Shown: one piece after another, positions 11,943 through 22,038 of the stretch
How positions within the stretch are numbered: the stretch's first letter is position 1
Layout of the letters: every line of letters begins with the position of its first letter
DNA from: Erythroxylum novogranatense
Lineage: Eukaryota > Streptophyta > Magnoliopsida > Malpighiales > Erythroxylaceae
Assembly (NCBI GenBank): GCA_029891385.1
Contig: CM057224.1
Coordinates: forward strand, 28,289,005-28,353,004
Direction of reading: 5' to 3'
DNA: 64,000 nt
Position numbers and translations under genes: made by a program
The notes under the pieces: generated by a model
Databases searched by the model: none
Told to the model about the DNA's origin: nothing
The model's input: only the letters and a program-made list of their open reading frames with translations

Positions 11943-14018
11943 TCCAAAATTAACTATAGGAAATTCATAATGATCATATTTCCAAGCTTTCTAAAACCAG
12001 AATTTCTAAAATCCCCAAATTTCAAATTTGACCTAAACCAATTCATTCAAATTCAATCTCATAAATAACTTAATTACTCAAATTAAACTTAGAAAACACC
12101 AATTCCATATAAAATCAAGCTATCTAAATCATCAATTTTCAAAATCCCCAATTTTTAAAATTGGCCTAAACCAATTTACACAAATTCAACATCATAAAAC
12201 ACAAATTCTTCAAAATTGGCATCATATTTCACCAATTCATCATACTTTCCATGATTCTAAGCCATAAATCTTCAAAAAACCCCAACTTCTAAAATTGGGC
12301 AAAATCCCTACTCACATAAATCCAAAATTAAACATAACCTAAAGCATATACATCACAATTAGCTTCATAAATCACAAACCTAAGTCCGTTTCCATGTTTC
12401 TCAACCAAAAATTCATTAAAAACTGAAAGTTCAAAATTTCCTCTTACCTCATTCTCCCTTCATTTTCGAATTTTTGCAAAGCCCAAGTTAAGCTTTCCTT
12501 CTTTTCCATCCTTTCTCTTTAAAATAAAAACGAAAATCATCTTGGAGGCTCAAAATTTTCGAAATCTCCATCACCGAAATCACCTTTCTCCATTCTCTTC
12601 TTATTTTCTTCTCCTTCTCTCTACAAAACGACTTCCACTCTTTCCTTTTCTTCTTTTAATTTCTAGATCTTTCTTTATACGGCACTTACCTCATTGATTA
12701 GGTGCCATGTCAATAAAATGAAAGTCAAATGACCATATTGCCCCTCCTTTTAAGCCTATTTCCAAGTTTGTCCCTGCACTTCATTTGAAAAATCTGATAC
12801 CTTGCGTCCAGAATTTCAGCAGCAAAACGAAATAATTTGGACAAACTTTCTTCTTGAAAATTATTCCTCTCAATCATACAAATCCAACGCCATCGACCCA
12901 GCTCAATTCGGATCAGAAACGAAGAAGTTATAGTTGAAATACTATCGGACCTGCGAAAAATCCGAGACTGAACATTACGCTTATTTAATTCCAGAAATTA
13001 ACAATCTTAGGGATGAAATTAAATTTCGATCCCTTCACAAGATTTGTAGCCCTATATCGTAATTTTATTTGGCCTCAAGAATCAACTTAATCGGAGTTGT
13101 ACAGCTCCCGAATTTTGCAAAATATCAAACCATGTTCAGAAAATTATCCAACTTATAACCTATAACCAAATCTCCTACTTTGGTTCAATCAATCTCTTTC
13201 CATTTAATCTCCTAAAAGTCATAATTTTTCAAGAAAATGAAATTAATTGTCATAGGAATCCAACGCTTCGAGAATCAAATCAATCGGATGTCGGACGAAG
13301 GAATTATAAGCAAAAGATTACAAAAGGGATCAGATTAAAAACAAAGTAACGGAACTTCAAAACTGAACTTTTCAAAAATCATATCTCTCGATCCCGAACT
13401 CGGAATTTGACAAATTTGGTGTCAATAAAAAGATCAAAGGAAGATCTACAACTTCCCTGAAGTACTCAAAATAAAAGTAGGTCTCAAAAGAGGTCAAAAA
13501 CTCAATCAAAGATTCTATTCAAAACAGCTTTTCCTAAACGACTTCCAATTTTTAATCGCTCATAACTCCTAGCCCCGATATCGAAAAATTGCAAACTTTA
13601 TATCAATGGAAAGAGAAAAAGATCATCTAATACTTTCATGAAGACTACTTACTCTAATTCAGACTAAATCCATACGACGAGTGGCCTTGAAGCATAGAAC
13701 ACACAAATCTATACTTAATAACATTTTCAATACAAAGCATATCTTCGGAAACTCATATCTCTCAATCCCGACATCGAAAAATAGCAAACTTTATGGACAC
13801 AGAAAACTCTTAACATAATCTACAAGTTTCATGTAGATCTTTTTCTCAAATTTTTCCTAAATCAAAAATCAACCCTCAAAGGCCAAAAAGTCAAACTTTT
13901 CACAAATTTTCATTTTTTTTTCACTTTCTCTCTTTACTTCTTGATTTTCAACTCAATTTCAACCAACTCATCCACTTTTGAATATTTCTTATTTTTACTC
14001 AAAATTCGGGGTCCAACA
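11943..14018 (-). mobile_element. Family X LTR fragment X(-), inserted in the Athila-1 5' LTR
   Basis: The minus-strand LTR start TGTTGGACCCCGAATTTT is at 14018. The stretch reads leftward through oligo-A/T sequence into a leader with a donor-like GAGGTAAGAGG (minus, about 12440-12450). Similarity to 45830-48177 is visible, for example the block around 11945-12060 against 45832-45910. On the right it abuts, at 14019, the Athila-1 5' LTR at a position interior to that LTR, so it interrupts Athila-1. Its own 3' part is missing. Confidence 0.6.
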
Positions 14019-14337
14019 CCCATTTTCAAGAGGATTTTATCAAATTGATTTCTATCTGATTTTTGTTAATTGCATTATTTCCAAAATTCCAAAAATATTC
14101 TTTTATACTTTTTGTCCAATTTTGATTACTTTATCAGTTTTGACCAAAATATCAAACCCCTGTTTTATCAACTTGATTGCAAATTTTGACATTTAGGCTA
14201 GTTTAGACCTTTTTCACTTGGTTCCAATTAAGTGAGACGACCCGAGAATTGCAACCTATACTGCAATCTTGGAATTTATTATATTTGACCGGTTTTCAAA
14301 GATCGATCGTAAGATCGAATCGACAGAGCCGCGATCA
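14019..14337 (+). mobile_element. Athila-1 5' LTR, 3' fragment
   Basis: Collinear with 18550-18868 over 319 bp and the same length. About 13 substitutions were counted by eye (roughly 4 percent). It ends gccgcgatca immediately before a primer binding site. The 5' portion of this LTR was displaced by the family X insertion ending at 14018. The two-LTR divergence implies insertion on the order of one to two million years ago under common plant rates (inference). Confidence 0.9.
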
Positions 14338-14340
14338 AAT

Positions 14341-14352
14341 TGGCACCGTTGG
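14341..14352 (+). other. Athila-1 primer binding site
   Basis: tggcaccgttgg starts three bases after the LTR end. It resembles the Athila primer site tggcgtcgttgccgg seen at 55342 (known to pair with the 3' end of a plant tRNA, usually tRNA-Asp). It carries one change and is cut short. Confidence 0.7.
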
Positions 14353-14357
14353 AATTC

Positions 14358-14422
14358 GCACGTCGCGACGTCTGGTCGAGGACTTTGCCTCACCGTGGCG
14401 TCTGCCCACACGTCGCGACGAG
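14358..14422. repeat. Short CGTCGCGACG palindrome array beside the Athila-1 PBS
   Basis: Two perfect ACGTCGCGACG dyads (from about 14363 and 14412) flank a degenerate caccgtggcg copy. It lies in the internal leader between PBS and the env-like ORF and uses the same dyad as the six-copy array in the 3' LTR at 17636. Confidence 0.75.
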
Positions 14423-14486
14423 ATAGCTGATTTTTTCTTAACTCTTTATTGATTTTTCTGTTTTGTTTCTTTTTGTGTGCAGGATA

Positions 14487-15806
14487 ATGCCTCGGACAAA
14501 GAATGTTAGCAGGGCCGACTGTCCCCAATCTCCTTCGCATGTTCTGCCCTCCCCCTCCAACTCGCTCGACGAGTTTTATTCTGATCCTTCCGTTTCCCCT
14601 CACCCCGTTGTTTCCTCATCTTCTTTGGCGGTGTTCTCCGCTCATTCTCCTTCCCCTCAACCATCACATTCTTCGCGCCACCAACCTTCTCCTACTCATT
14701 CCTCTTCCCTTCCGGTTGATCCGGAGTATGTTGCACTGGCCGCCAAAATTGAGGCCCGAGCCATACTCAAGGAAAAACCCTTTCCTTTAACCCCCCACGA
14801 CAACCCCTTCTTCCGCCAACTGTTTCAACTCAACCTCTCAAACCTAGCTCAACCCCGCACTTCTGGGAACCTCACCTTCGTCCGCCAGTTCTATACCCAG
14901 TCCCGTTATTCAGGAACCTACGGCATTGAGTTCCGTGGTGTTACCATTCCCCGTGCTTTTGCTGCCGTCTCTATTCGGGAACATTATCATCTTCCCCCTA
15001 CCCCCCGTTGCCACTACTCGGAGCTCATCCATGAGTACCCGTGGGCTGATGTTCTTTGTACCCTCTATCCTGAGGGTACCAAATGGTATCAACCCAGGGG
15101 GCTCAGCGTTATATCCGCCGTGCTGACCTTCGCTCCGAAGCCCGTCCGTGGCTTCATTTTATTTGTAACAACATCCTCCCCACCTCCCACCTAGCCATGG
15201 TTCCCAAGGAGCAGGCTCTTTACATTTACCTATTGATGGTCGGCCGGCCCGTCGACCTCGCTCTAGCCATCACCTCCGCCCTTCGTCAATGCACCCTCTC
15301 CACCAACATCAATCATTCCCTCATATTTCCCCATCTCATCACCGACATGTTCCGGGCCTATCGGGTTCCGGAACATCCGACCGATCTCACTTTCGAGCCT
15401 GCTCCTGCTTTTAAATACATTCGTCTCCGCCAACCTCGTTGCCTAACCACCCCCTGTCCCTTCCCCACCTTCTTCTCCCTCCCCTACCCCTGCTCCTTCT
15501 TCCCCTCTTCCCCCTGCTCCTACTCCCTCTGTTCTTTTCCCTCCATCCGCAGCTCCACCTCGCGACCCTATCCGTCCACCACCTTCCTCTTCCACCTCTC
15601 CTGACTCAGTCGCCCTTCTTCGCGACGACTTACGACCCATCGAGGCACATATAGCAGCTGACCGCCAGTTTTATCATTCGATGTTCACACTGATTGCGGA
15701 TCGCTTACAGTTGCCCATTCCTACTGCACTCCGGGATTCTTCAACAGGCCCTAGCACTTCTCAGGCAGCCCCTTCGAACCCACCGGCTGATGATCCTTCG
15801 GCTTAA
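14487..15806 (+). pseudogene. Athila env-like ORF (putative plant transposon protein family), frameshifted
   Basis: Reads from MPRTKN at 14487 to a TAA at 15804-15806 with two frameshifts: near 15098 in a G run, and in the proline/serine region about 15440-15530. The N-terminus (residues 1-80) is Ser/Pro-rich. The core contains FRGVTIPRAFAA, IREHYHLPP, LYPEGTKW, RPWLHFICNNILPTSHLA and EQALYIYLLMVGRPVD. A Pro-rich linker and C-terminus follow (LRDDLRPIEAHIAADRQFY). It is collinear with the ORF at 59588, which lacks the first frameshift. These resemble proteins annotated in plants as putative plant transposon protein, probably the Athila env-like ORF; function is unknown. A tttctttttgtgtgcag splice-acceptor-like tract lies just before the ATG. 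No gag, protease or RT lies between PBS and this ORF. Confidence 0.75.
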
Positions 15807-17369
15807 TTTTGTCTTTTAGTTCTTATCTTTTCTTGTATTTCTTTTCTTATGTTGTCTTTTATTTCTGTATTTAGTTTATTCCTTCTGTTGTCCTTTTTGT
15901 ACTTGACTTATTCCATTTAATGATCAATCTTTCATTCCGTCTTCCATCTTTTTGTGCCTTGTGCTTCTTATCTTTTCCTTCATCTACATTTTCATTGAGG
16001 ACAATGTGTGCTTTAAGTGTGGGGGGGCTGTTTCCCCATTTATCCTCCATATTGCATGACTGTTGACACTGTGATTATGAATTGTTGGCCAATTGATGCA
16101 TTCTGTCGATTAACTTGGTGCATTTTACATCTTTCTGTCATTCTACATTTCTTCGCCGCGATGAGTGATCACACGTCACATGTATGCATGAATGACTTGT
16201 GCTTCATTTTTCCATTTTTCTATTCAATCAAACATTTTCTGCACTTGATTTTTGTGGCTGTTATCTTTAAAGTTTTTACTAGTTTCAAAATGATGCTTGA
16301 TGTTTTTGAAAACACCTCCCATTCTTTTAATAATAGTTGAAATTGGCAAAAATTTTGCTCTTCATGTTTTCAAAACACAGTGAACGGAAGCATGCTAATA
16401 AAGTGGCATTTTAAGTTTTTGAGGCTTGAGATTGTTCATAGAGATAATACCCTTGTTGGAAGGATATTTGAGCCAAAATTTTCTTTTATCTTTGTGTGCA
16501 TCTGCTTATTTCATTCTCCTCTAGAACTTGTTTTAATTCTTACTTGAAGCTTAATGGACTGGATTTTTGTTGATGTGATAGACGCGTTCCTTCCTCAACC
16601 TATTTTCCTAAACACAGTCCCTTACATATTTATCCCTTGCTAGCCCTTTGAGCCCTCTTGCTATGAGGATTTGCATTCATGTTTTTATGGTGTCATTAGT
16701 TATTTTTCTTCTATAAAAAAAAAGAAAGTGTTCCACAAAGGGACAGATAATGTTTTCTTTTCAATTAAAAAAAACAAACGAGAGAAAAAGAAAGAAGAAA
16801 AGCAAGATCAATAACTCTTTATGCAGAATGTATTGCATGTCAAATAAAAAAATAAAAAAATAAAAAAAATAATTATGCATTCTGTTTATGCATACATTTA
16901 GTTTCAGAAAACTATTGACATCAGCTCTTTGTTTAATGCATGTGCTCATACTATTCTTTCTTTCTTTCACCTTATCCATTCATTTAGCCTACCATACATT
17001 ACAACCCTCAAAGTCCTCTTGATCTTTAAAATGATAGTTCTTGTGGTGGAGAAATAGAATTGACACAAGCCTATGGTAGGAGATGGATTAAACAGACTGA
17101 GAGCAACAATATCCCTAGACACAAGTGAGATGAGCATTTACACTATATCCCGAGTGATTCTCTTTTGTTCAGTCTCTTGTGCTTGAATTCTTCCAATGTT
17201 TGTTTTATTAGGACTCTTTCACTTTTCTGTGCTTGATTTCTGAGGAAATGAATTGAGTTAATATCCTTTTATTGTTTTGAGCATGGCAGATATTTTCTTT
17301 CACTCTTGTATTCTTTTTGACTCTTGTAAACTTTGTCCAGGAGTACAAAGGTCTAAGTGTGGGGGAATT
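15807..17369 (+). mobile_element. Athila-1 3' untranslated region with two polypurine-like tracts
   Basis: No coding domain is visible. The motif taagtgtgggggg occurs at about 16013-16027 and taagtgtgggggaa at 17354-17367. The second abuts the 3' LTR and is the functional-position polypurine tract. The first looks like an internal duplicate. The middle holds pyrimidine-rich sequence and an A-rich low-complexity run near 16840-16870. Reading frames of 60-107 codons here have no recognisable domain. Confidence 0.65.
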
Positions 17370-17635
17370 TGATTGAGCCAAGTTTACATTATAAATTGGC
17401 TGCATTTTCATAGCTGCTTATGCATTCGTTGACTCCTAATTGATGATATTTGTTCTTAAATTGGTTCCTCATACCGATCTCTTTTAATTCACAATTTGTC
17501 AGTAAATTGTCATGATTTGATACTACTTTCTTTATAATTTTCATGAGGACAATTGATACTACAAATTGTTATTTTTATTGCAGGAACAAAGGAGTCAACA
17601 CATCAGGAAGTCAACAGTCATGAGGTCAATCCACA

Positions 17636-17769
17636 CGTCGCGACGAATATCAATCCACACGTCGCGACGAGCACTTCAATCTACACGTCGCGACGAATAT
17701 TAATTTATACATCGCGACGAGTAGGCAATTCTACATGTCGCGACGAATTTTCATTTATACGTCGCGACG
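17636..17769. repeat. Six-copy CGTCGCGACG palindrome array, 24/26-bp alternating
   Basis: CGTCGCGACG dyads start at 17636, 17660, 17686, 17710, 17736 and 17760. Four are perfect 10-bp palindromes and two have one change (catcgcgacg, tgtcgcgacg). Spacings are 24, 26, 24, 26, 24, a 50-bp two-dyad period. The spacers share only an A/T-rich character. The array ends 68 bp before the TATA box, so it lies in U3. Translation of this stretch gives repeated TSRR-like peptides but is not considered coding. Confidence 0.92.
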
Positions 17770-17836
17770 TACGAACGGATATCCGACCTTAAATGGAAAG
17801 TTTGTCTCACTGCTTTGACCCGGCCCGTACCCACCA

Positions 17837-17844
17837 TATAAAAA
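17837..17844 (+). promoter_or_regulatory. TATA box of Athila-1 LTR
   Basis: catataaaaacc, 68 bp downstream of the last palindrome. Equivalent TATA-like motifs lie 67 bp from the array in the Athila-2 LTR and 68 bp in the solo LTR at 32659-34597. Promoter function is inferred. Confidence 0.65.
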
Positions 17845-18426
17845 CCTTGCTATTTTTAGGTCAAAGTAAACTTCGGATACGCAGAGACTGGGAATACGCA
17901 TACACTGAATCTGGAGGCAGTAGAGAGACGAAACCTTACTCCACCATCATCTTCACGTCTTCACCATCGTCAACTATCGCCATCAAAATCGCCACCGTCA
18001 GTATCTTCTGCCAACATGAGTATCACTCAATCTCTAGTAGTCGAGGGACAGACCAGAGCCATGCGTAGCTAAGACACATTTCCTTTTGAAGATGTAGCAA
18101 TGGCTTGAGTTCACAGAAGCTTCAAAGGGGAGTAATCATATAGTGTCTGAAGTTTAGTTATACTTGTGTAGACTCTGAGTTAGAGGTTGCATCTGTATAG
18201 CTAGATTAGCATTGCTATAGTTTAACCGTGTGCTGAACACTATGTTGGGATTTGGACAAAGTGATTTGTAGAATGTTTGATGCTTAATATATGAAGTTTC
18301 ATATATGTCGTTGGATGTTGCATTTACTGTCTTCATCTGCCTAGTTGTGTTTGATTAAGATTGTCGTGTTTTTATCCAATTAATCGATTGCATTTACTTG
18401 TCCATTCTCACACTAAGGTTTTTAAC

Positions 18427-18486
18427 AAGGATTTAAATGATGGAGTTCATTAGTTAAATCTTTGGACCTAAAGAGTCCTTTAGGGT
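18427..18486 (+). other. Conserved double hairpin in Athila-1 LTR
   Basis: Hairpin 1 pairs aaggatttaa (18427) with ttaaatcttt (about 18454-18463) around a loop containing atggagttcatt. Hairpin 2 pairs ctaaag with ctttag around agtc (about 18467-18482). Homologous hairpins with different stems but the same loop occur at 54903-54939 and in four tandem copies at 33047-33367, so pairing is conserved while stem sequence is not. Confidence 0.75.
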
Positions 18487-18868
18487 TGATCTTTCGAAAC
18501 TTAGTGGATTCTACACCTAAAAATCATTTTCGGACCGTGATAGCCTGCGCCCATTTTCAAAAGGATTTTATCAATTTGATTTCTATCTGATTTTTCTTAA
18601 TTGCATTATTTCCAAAATTTCAAAAATATTCTTTTATACTTTTTGTTCAATTTTGATTATTTTATCAGTTTTGATCAAAATACCAAACCCCCGTTTTATC
18701 AACTTGATTGCAATTTTTGACATTTAGGCTAGTTTAGACCTTTTTCACTTGGTTCCAATTAAGTGAGACGACCCGAGAATTGCAACCTATACCGCAATCT
18801 TGGAATTTATTATATTTGACCGGTTTCCAAGGATCGATCGTAAGATCGAATCGACAGAGCCGCGATCA

Positions 18869-21800
18869 CCAATATATCACAATCACTATATACCCATCAT
18901 CACAAGAGAGGCAACGAATGAAGCACGATAAAATGCATCACAAGAGAGACAACGAATGAAGCACAAGAATAAGAAGCAATTTGACAATCAGCACATAAAG
19001 GCACTTCTATGTCAAATCTCCCAAATCTTCGGACCATCCGTGTCCGGAGCCCAGTCATAAACAAACACAATCACTATCCCACCATTATTCTCCACAGTTG
19101 TATAAGTGCAAAATATAAACAGATAATAATTGAGGAATCATCTAGGTTACTCACCTGTACTACCGAGCTAATACCTGGAAGTCTCAGTAACGTCGGTGGA
19201 TCGACGCTCCAAATGTGCCTCTATAACAGTGCAATTGCATACACATTACCGAATGTACAGGCAGAACTATTTAAAGATGCACATGTATCAATGAAAATGT
19301 ATACAATGCATATTCGTGACATTCCCTGTATCATTTCATAAATCACACTGTAAAAATGTTCCTCTATGTCCAAAGAAACCATAGACACTAAAATCACTCA
19401 ATTCGGACGTCAAAAGGTCCAAAAATCGCTACCCGGTCTCCTCACTTTAACCTAACCAATTTCCGTCAATTTCGCCTTTAAAAATTCCACTTTCACATAG
19501 AAATAAAATTAAATAATTCACGAATCCGATGCCTCAAGAACCAGGGCAATAGGAGGTTGGATGGACAAGTTATAAGCAAAAGAAGGAAAATATATGATCC
19601 TAGTCGACTTGTCTGAGAATCCTAGTCGACTTATGCTACTGTGTTTGACCTAGTCGACTTGTCTGAGGATGCAAGTCGACTTATGCTACTACAGTGGCAG
19701 TTCTGGACAAACGTCCACCAACATCCAAACTTTCCGAATTCCAAATTGGACAAACTTGGTATCTATTTTATAGAAAAAAGATAGCTCTACAAGTTTCATG
19801 AAGGACACAAAAACTAATTTCACCTCTAAGGGTGTCAAAAATACACTCAAAGTTACTGCCTTCACAATGCCTCTCAAAACAGTGCAACATTTTATAAAAT
19901 CCATAACTTCTCATTACCTTTGTTAAAAATTACAAAATTTATGCCAAATGAAAGATAAGAATGTGACCTACAACTTTCATGAACGACATGAAATCAAATT
20001 CAATTGCTAAGTAGGTCAAACAATTCAATGAATGATTCTGCCCACTGACATAATCTGAACTGAACAGCAATTTTATAAAAAGTATAACTCCTTGTAAAAA
20101 TGTCAAAAATTTGCATACTTTATACCCATGAAAAGAAAAAACAGAATACTACACTTCTCATGAAGGGCTTAACAGCCAATTCCATCTCTAAAAAACTCAG
20201 AGCTGTCATGCAAGTGGCTGCCCTGATCACTAGTCAATGACCTAACTTAAGTCCAATCTTTGAAAATTCATAAATCCCAATTCTGATATCCAATAATAAT
20301 ATAGTATATCTCATTTTCAATATAATTGCTTCCTATACAACTTTACAGAAGATCACTTGAACCAATTCAAATCACAGAAATCTCTAAATTTGTTTTCAAT
20401 CACAATACTCCCAAAACCTACACTTATAGCTAGGTTTCACCTAAAATGCACATAACCAGTCAATAGTTAACAATTCATAACTCCCAACGTACATATCGAA
20501 AAATTGTAAAATCAGTGGAAATGGAAAACTAACAAGATAGGCTTCAACTTTCCTTAAGACCATTTTCACCAATTCCTCCTAACTCAATCTAGAAAACTCG
20601 TCAAAGTTTTAGGTCATCTATTTCGGTTACTGTTCACACAGCCAGTATAGTTCACTTTCAAGGCAAGATTCAACACTCTTCTAATCAAAATTGGCCAGAA
20701 CTTCCTTCAGAAAAATTGTAGCCACGTGTCTCAATTTTAATTTAAGACAAACCTCACATCAATTTCTTAAGCACACAATTAGTTATGGCAAAAACATGAA
20801 ACCATGATCAATTTGCATTTTTCAGCTTTGCTCCTAAACTTATATTCTATCACTTCCAATGCCAAATACACATCAACAAGCATCCAATTGAGACAAGAAA
20901 TCAGCCAATAGATCATCAATAGTTTCACTTAGACCAATAGCCACAATTTGGCAACACTTTTCCAGTCAATAATAGTCATAAAAAATCACTCCAAAATCAA
21001 GCTAAATCAAGTTAAAAACACATGATTCATGCTAAATTCATCAAGTCATACACAAACATAACCTTATACCCAACAATTCAAACTATAGGTTTGATGAAAT
21101 CAAGACATCAGAACACATATTTATTGAACAATAGTTCCCAATTAATGCATCAAACTACTAAGAAAAGAATATAATTAATTTCTTACCTACTTTAAAGCTT
21201 CCAACTCCAACTCTTCAATTCTTTAATTAATACTCCAACTATTATCCTCTCTCTCCTTCACACCATCATAGTAAGGAAGTAGGAGGTTTGTAAGCATGAA
21301 AAGAAAACACTTAAGTTGGAGGATTTTCGAAAAATTTATAAAGAAGAAGAAGAGGAGAGTTTTCGGTGGAGGAGAACTACACAAAAGCCAGGGAACTCTT
21401 TCATTTGTTGCAAATGGATTGTAAGTGCCGTGGGTGAATGGAAGAAAGAAAGCAAGTAAATCATCTTTTCATTCCTTCCACTAGAAGAACCGAGAACACT
21501 AGCAACCATTCAATGCAAGTGATATGTATCAATTTGACACTAGTCCAAGTTAAGTAAGAAAAGGACAAAACCAATTAATGGTCTTTGATAAAAACAATAA
21601 TACAAATAAAAAAATCACATTTTCAAACCATTTTCAAGGGTCCCACAATCGGTCCCAACATAAAATATCCAATAATCCAGTACTATTTGGCAGCAATTTG
21701 TTGTACCGAAAACTAGTCGGTTCACCCCTTGGCGGTTTTTTCAGACCGGAAACTTTCCCGAAAAATTCCAGAAAATTTCCTAAAATTTCCTTAAAATATA

Positions 21801-22038
21801 AAACACACAAAGACTCACTCCAAATAATTTTTCAAATACAATTACCACGTAATTCACAACCACATTCCATTTAGGCACAAATACCGGGAAATGTCATGAA
21901 TGCATGTACAGTCAAGTTCATGTGCAATTCTACTATTCACGTGTAATGGTATGCATAAATATTGCAACCCAATACTAAACACTCTCGGCCCTTTCCAAAT
22001 TACTATTTTACCCTTCCCAGTGGGGGTGGGATGTTACA
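18869..22038 (-). mobile_element. Tekay/Del-like LTR b, 3'-truncated by Athila-1
   Basis: On the minus strand it starts TGTAACATCCCACCCCCACT at 22038, inside the SIRE-2 pol region. It reads leftward through blocks shared with LTR a to the conserved caggtgagtaacctag donor-like element (GT at 19154-19153). It stops at 18869 where Athila-1 begins; the acceptor half found in other copies is missing. It carries a GTCGAC palindrome array at 19601-19682. No protein is encoded and the reading frames seen are incidental. Confidence 0.75.
19601..19682. repeat. Four-copy TAGTCGACTT palindrome array, 22/28/22-bp
   Basis: Dyads start at 19601, 19623, 19651 and 19673 (spacings 22, 28, 22). The pair of dyads therefore repeats every 50 bp. 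The inter-dyad segments gtctgagaat/gtctgaggat and ttatgctact recur alternately, showing a dimeric unit. Confidence 0.88.

Larger units (their letters stand above)
17370..18868 (+). mobile_element. Athila-1 3' LTR, complete
   Basis: Starts TGATTGAGCCAAGTTTAC directly after the polypurine tract and ends GCCGCGATCA (1499 bp). Landmarks in order: a palindrome array (17636-17769), a TATA box TATAAAAAC at 17837, a purine/pyrimidine leader, two adjacent hairpins (18427-18486), and the terminal 319 bp also present as the 5' LTR fragment. The right flank is ccaat. It is inserted within Tekay LTR b, whose sequence resumes at 18869. Confidence 0.9.

Noticed and set aside
16017..16340. 107-residue hydrophobic frame after the Athila-1 env-like ORF
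   Set aside because: It begins inside the polypurine-like tract, and the T-rich composition explains the hydrophobic residues. It has no counterpart in Athila-2.
17636..17769. CRISPR array
   Set aside because: Repeats are 10 bp, the spacers are short and low-complexity, no cas genes exist, and the array lies in a plant LTR. The resemblance is in form only.
17553..17792. 79-residue frame with repeated TSRR/VATS peptides
   Set aside because: It only translates the palindrome array in U3 of Athila-1. No homologue-like domain and no start context.
8484..22038. One 13.5-kb DNA transposon with terminal inverted repeats (TGTAACATCCCACCCCC at both ends)
   Set aside because: Both ends are starts of long Tekay-type LTRs matching each other over kilobases. 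The flanks differ and no target duplicate or transposase is present. Separate inverted LTR copies explain it better.
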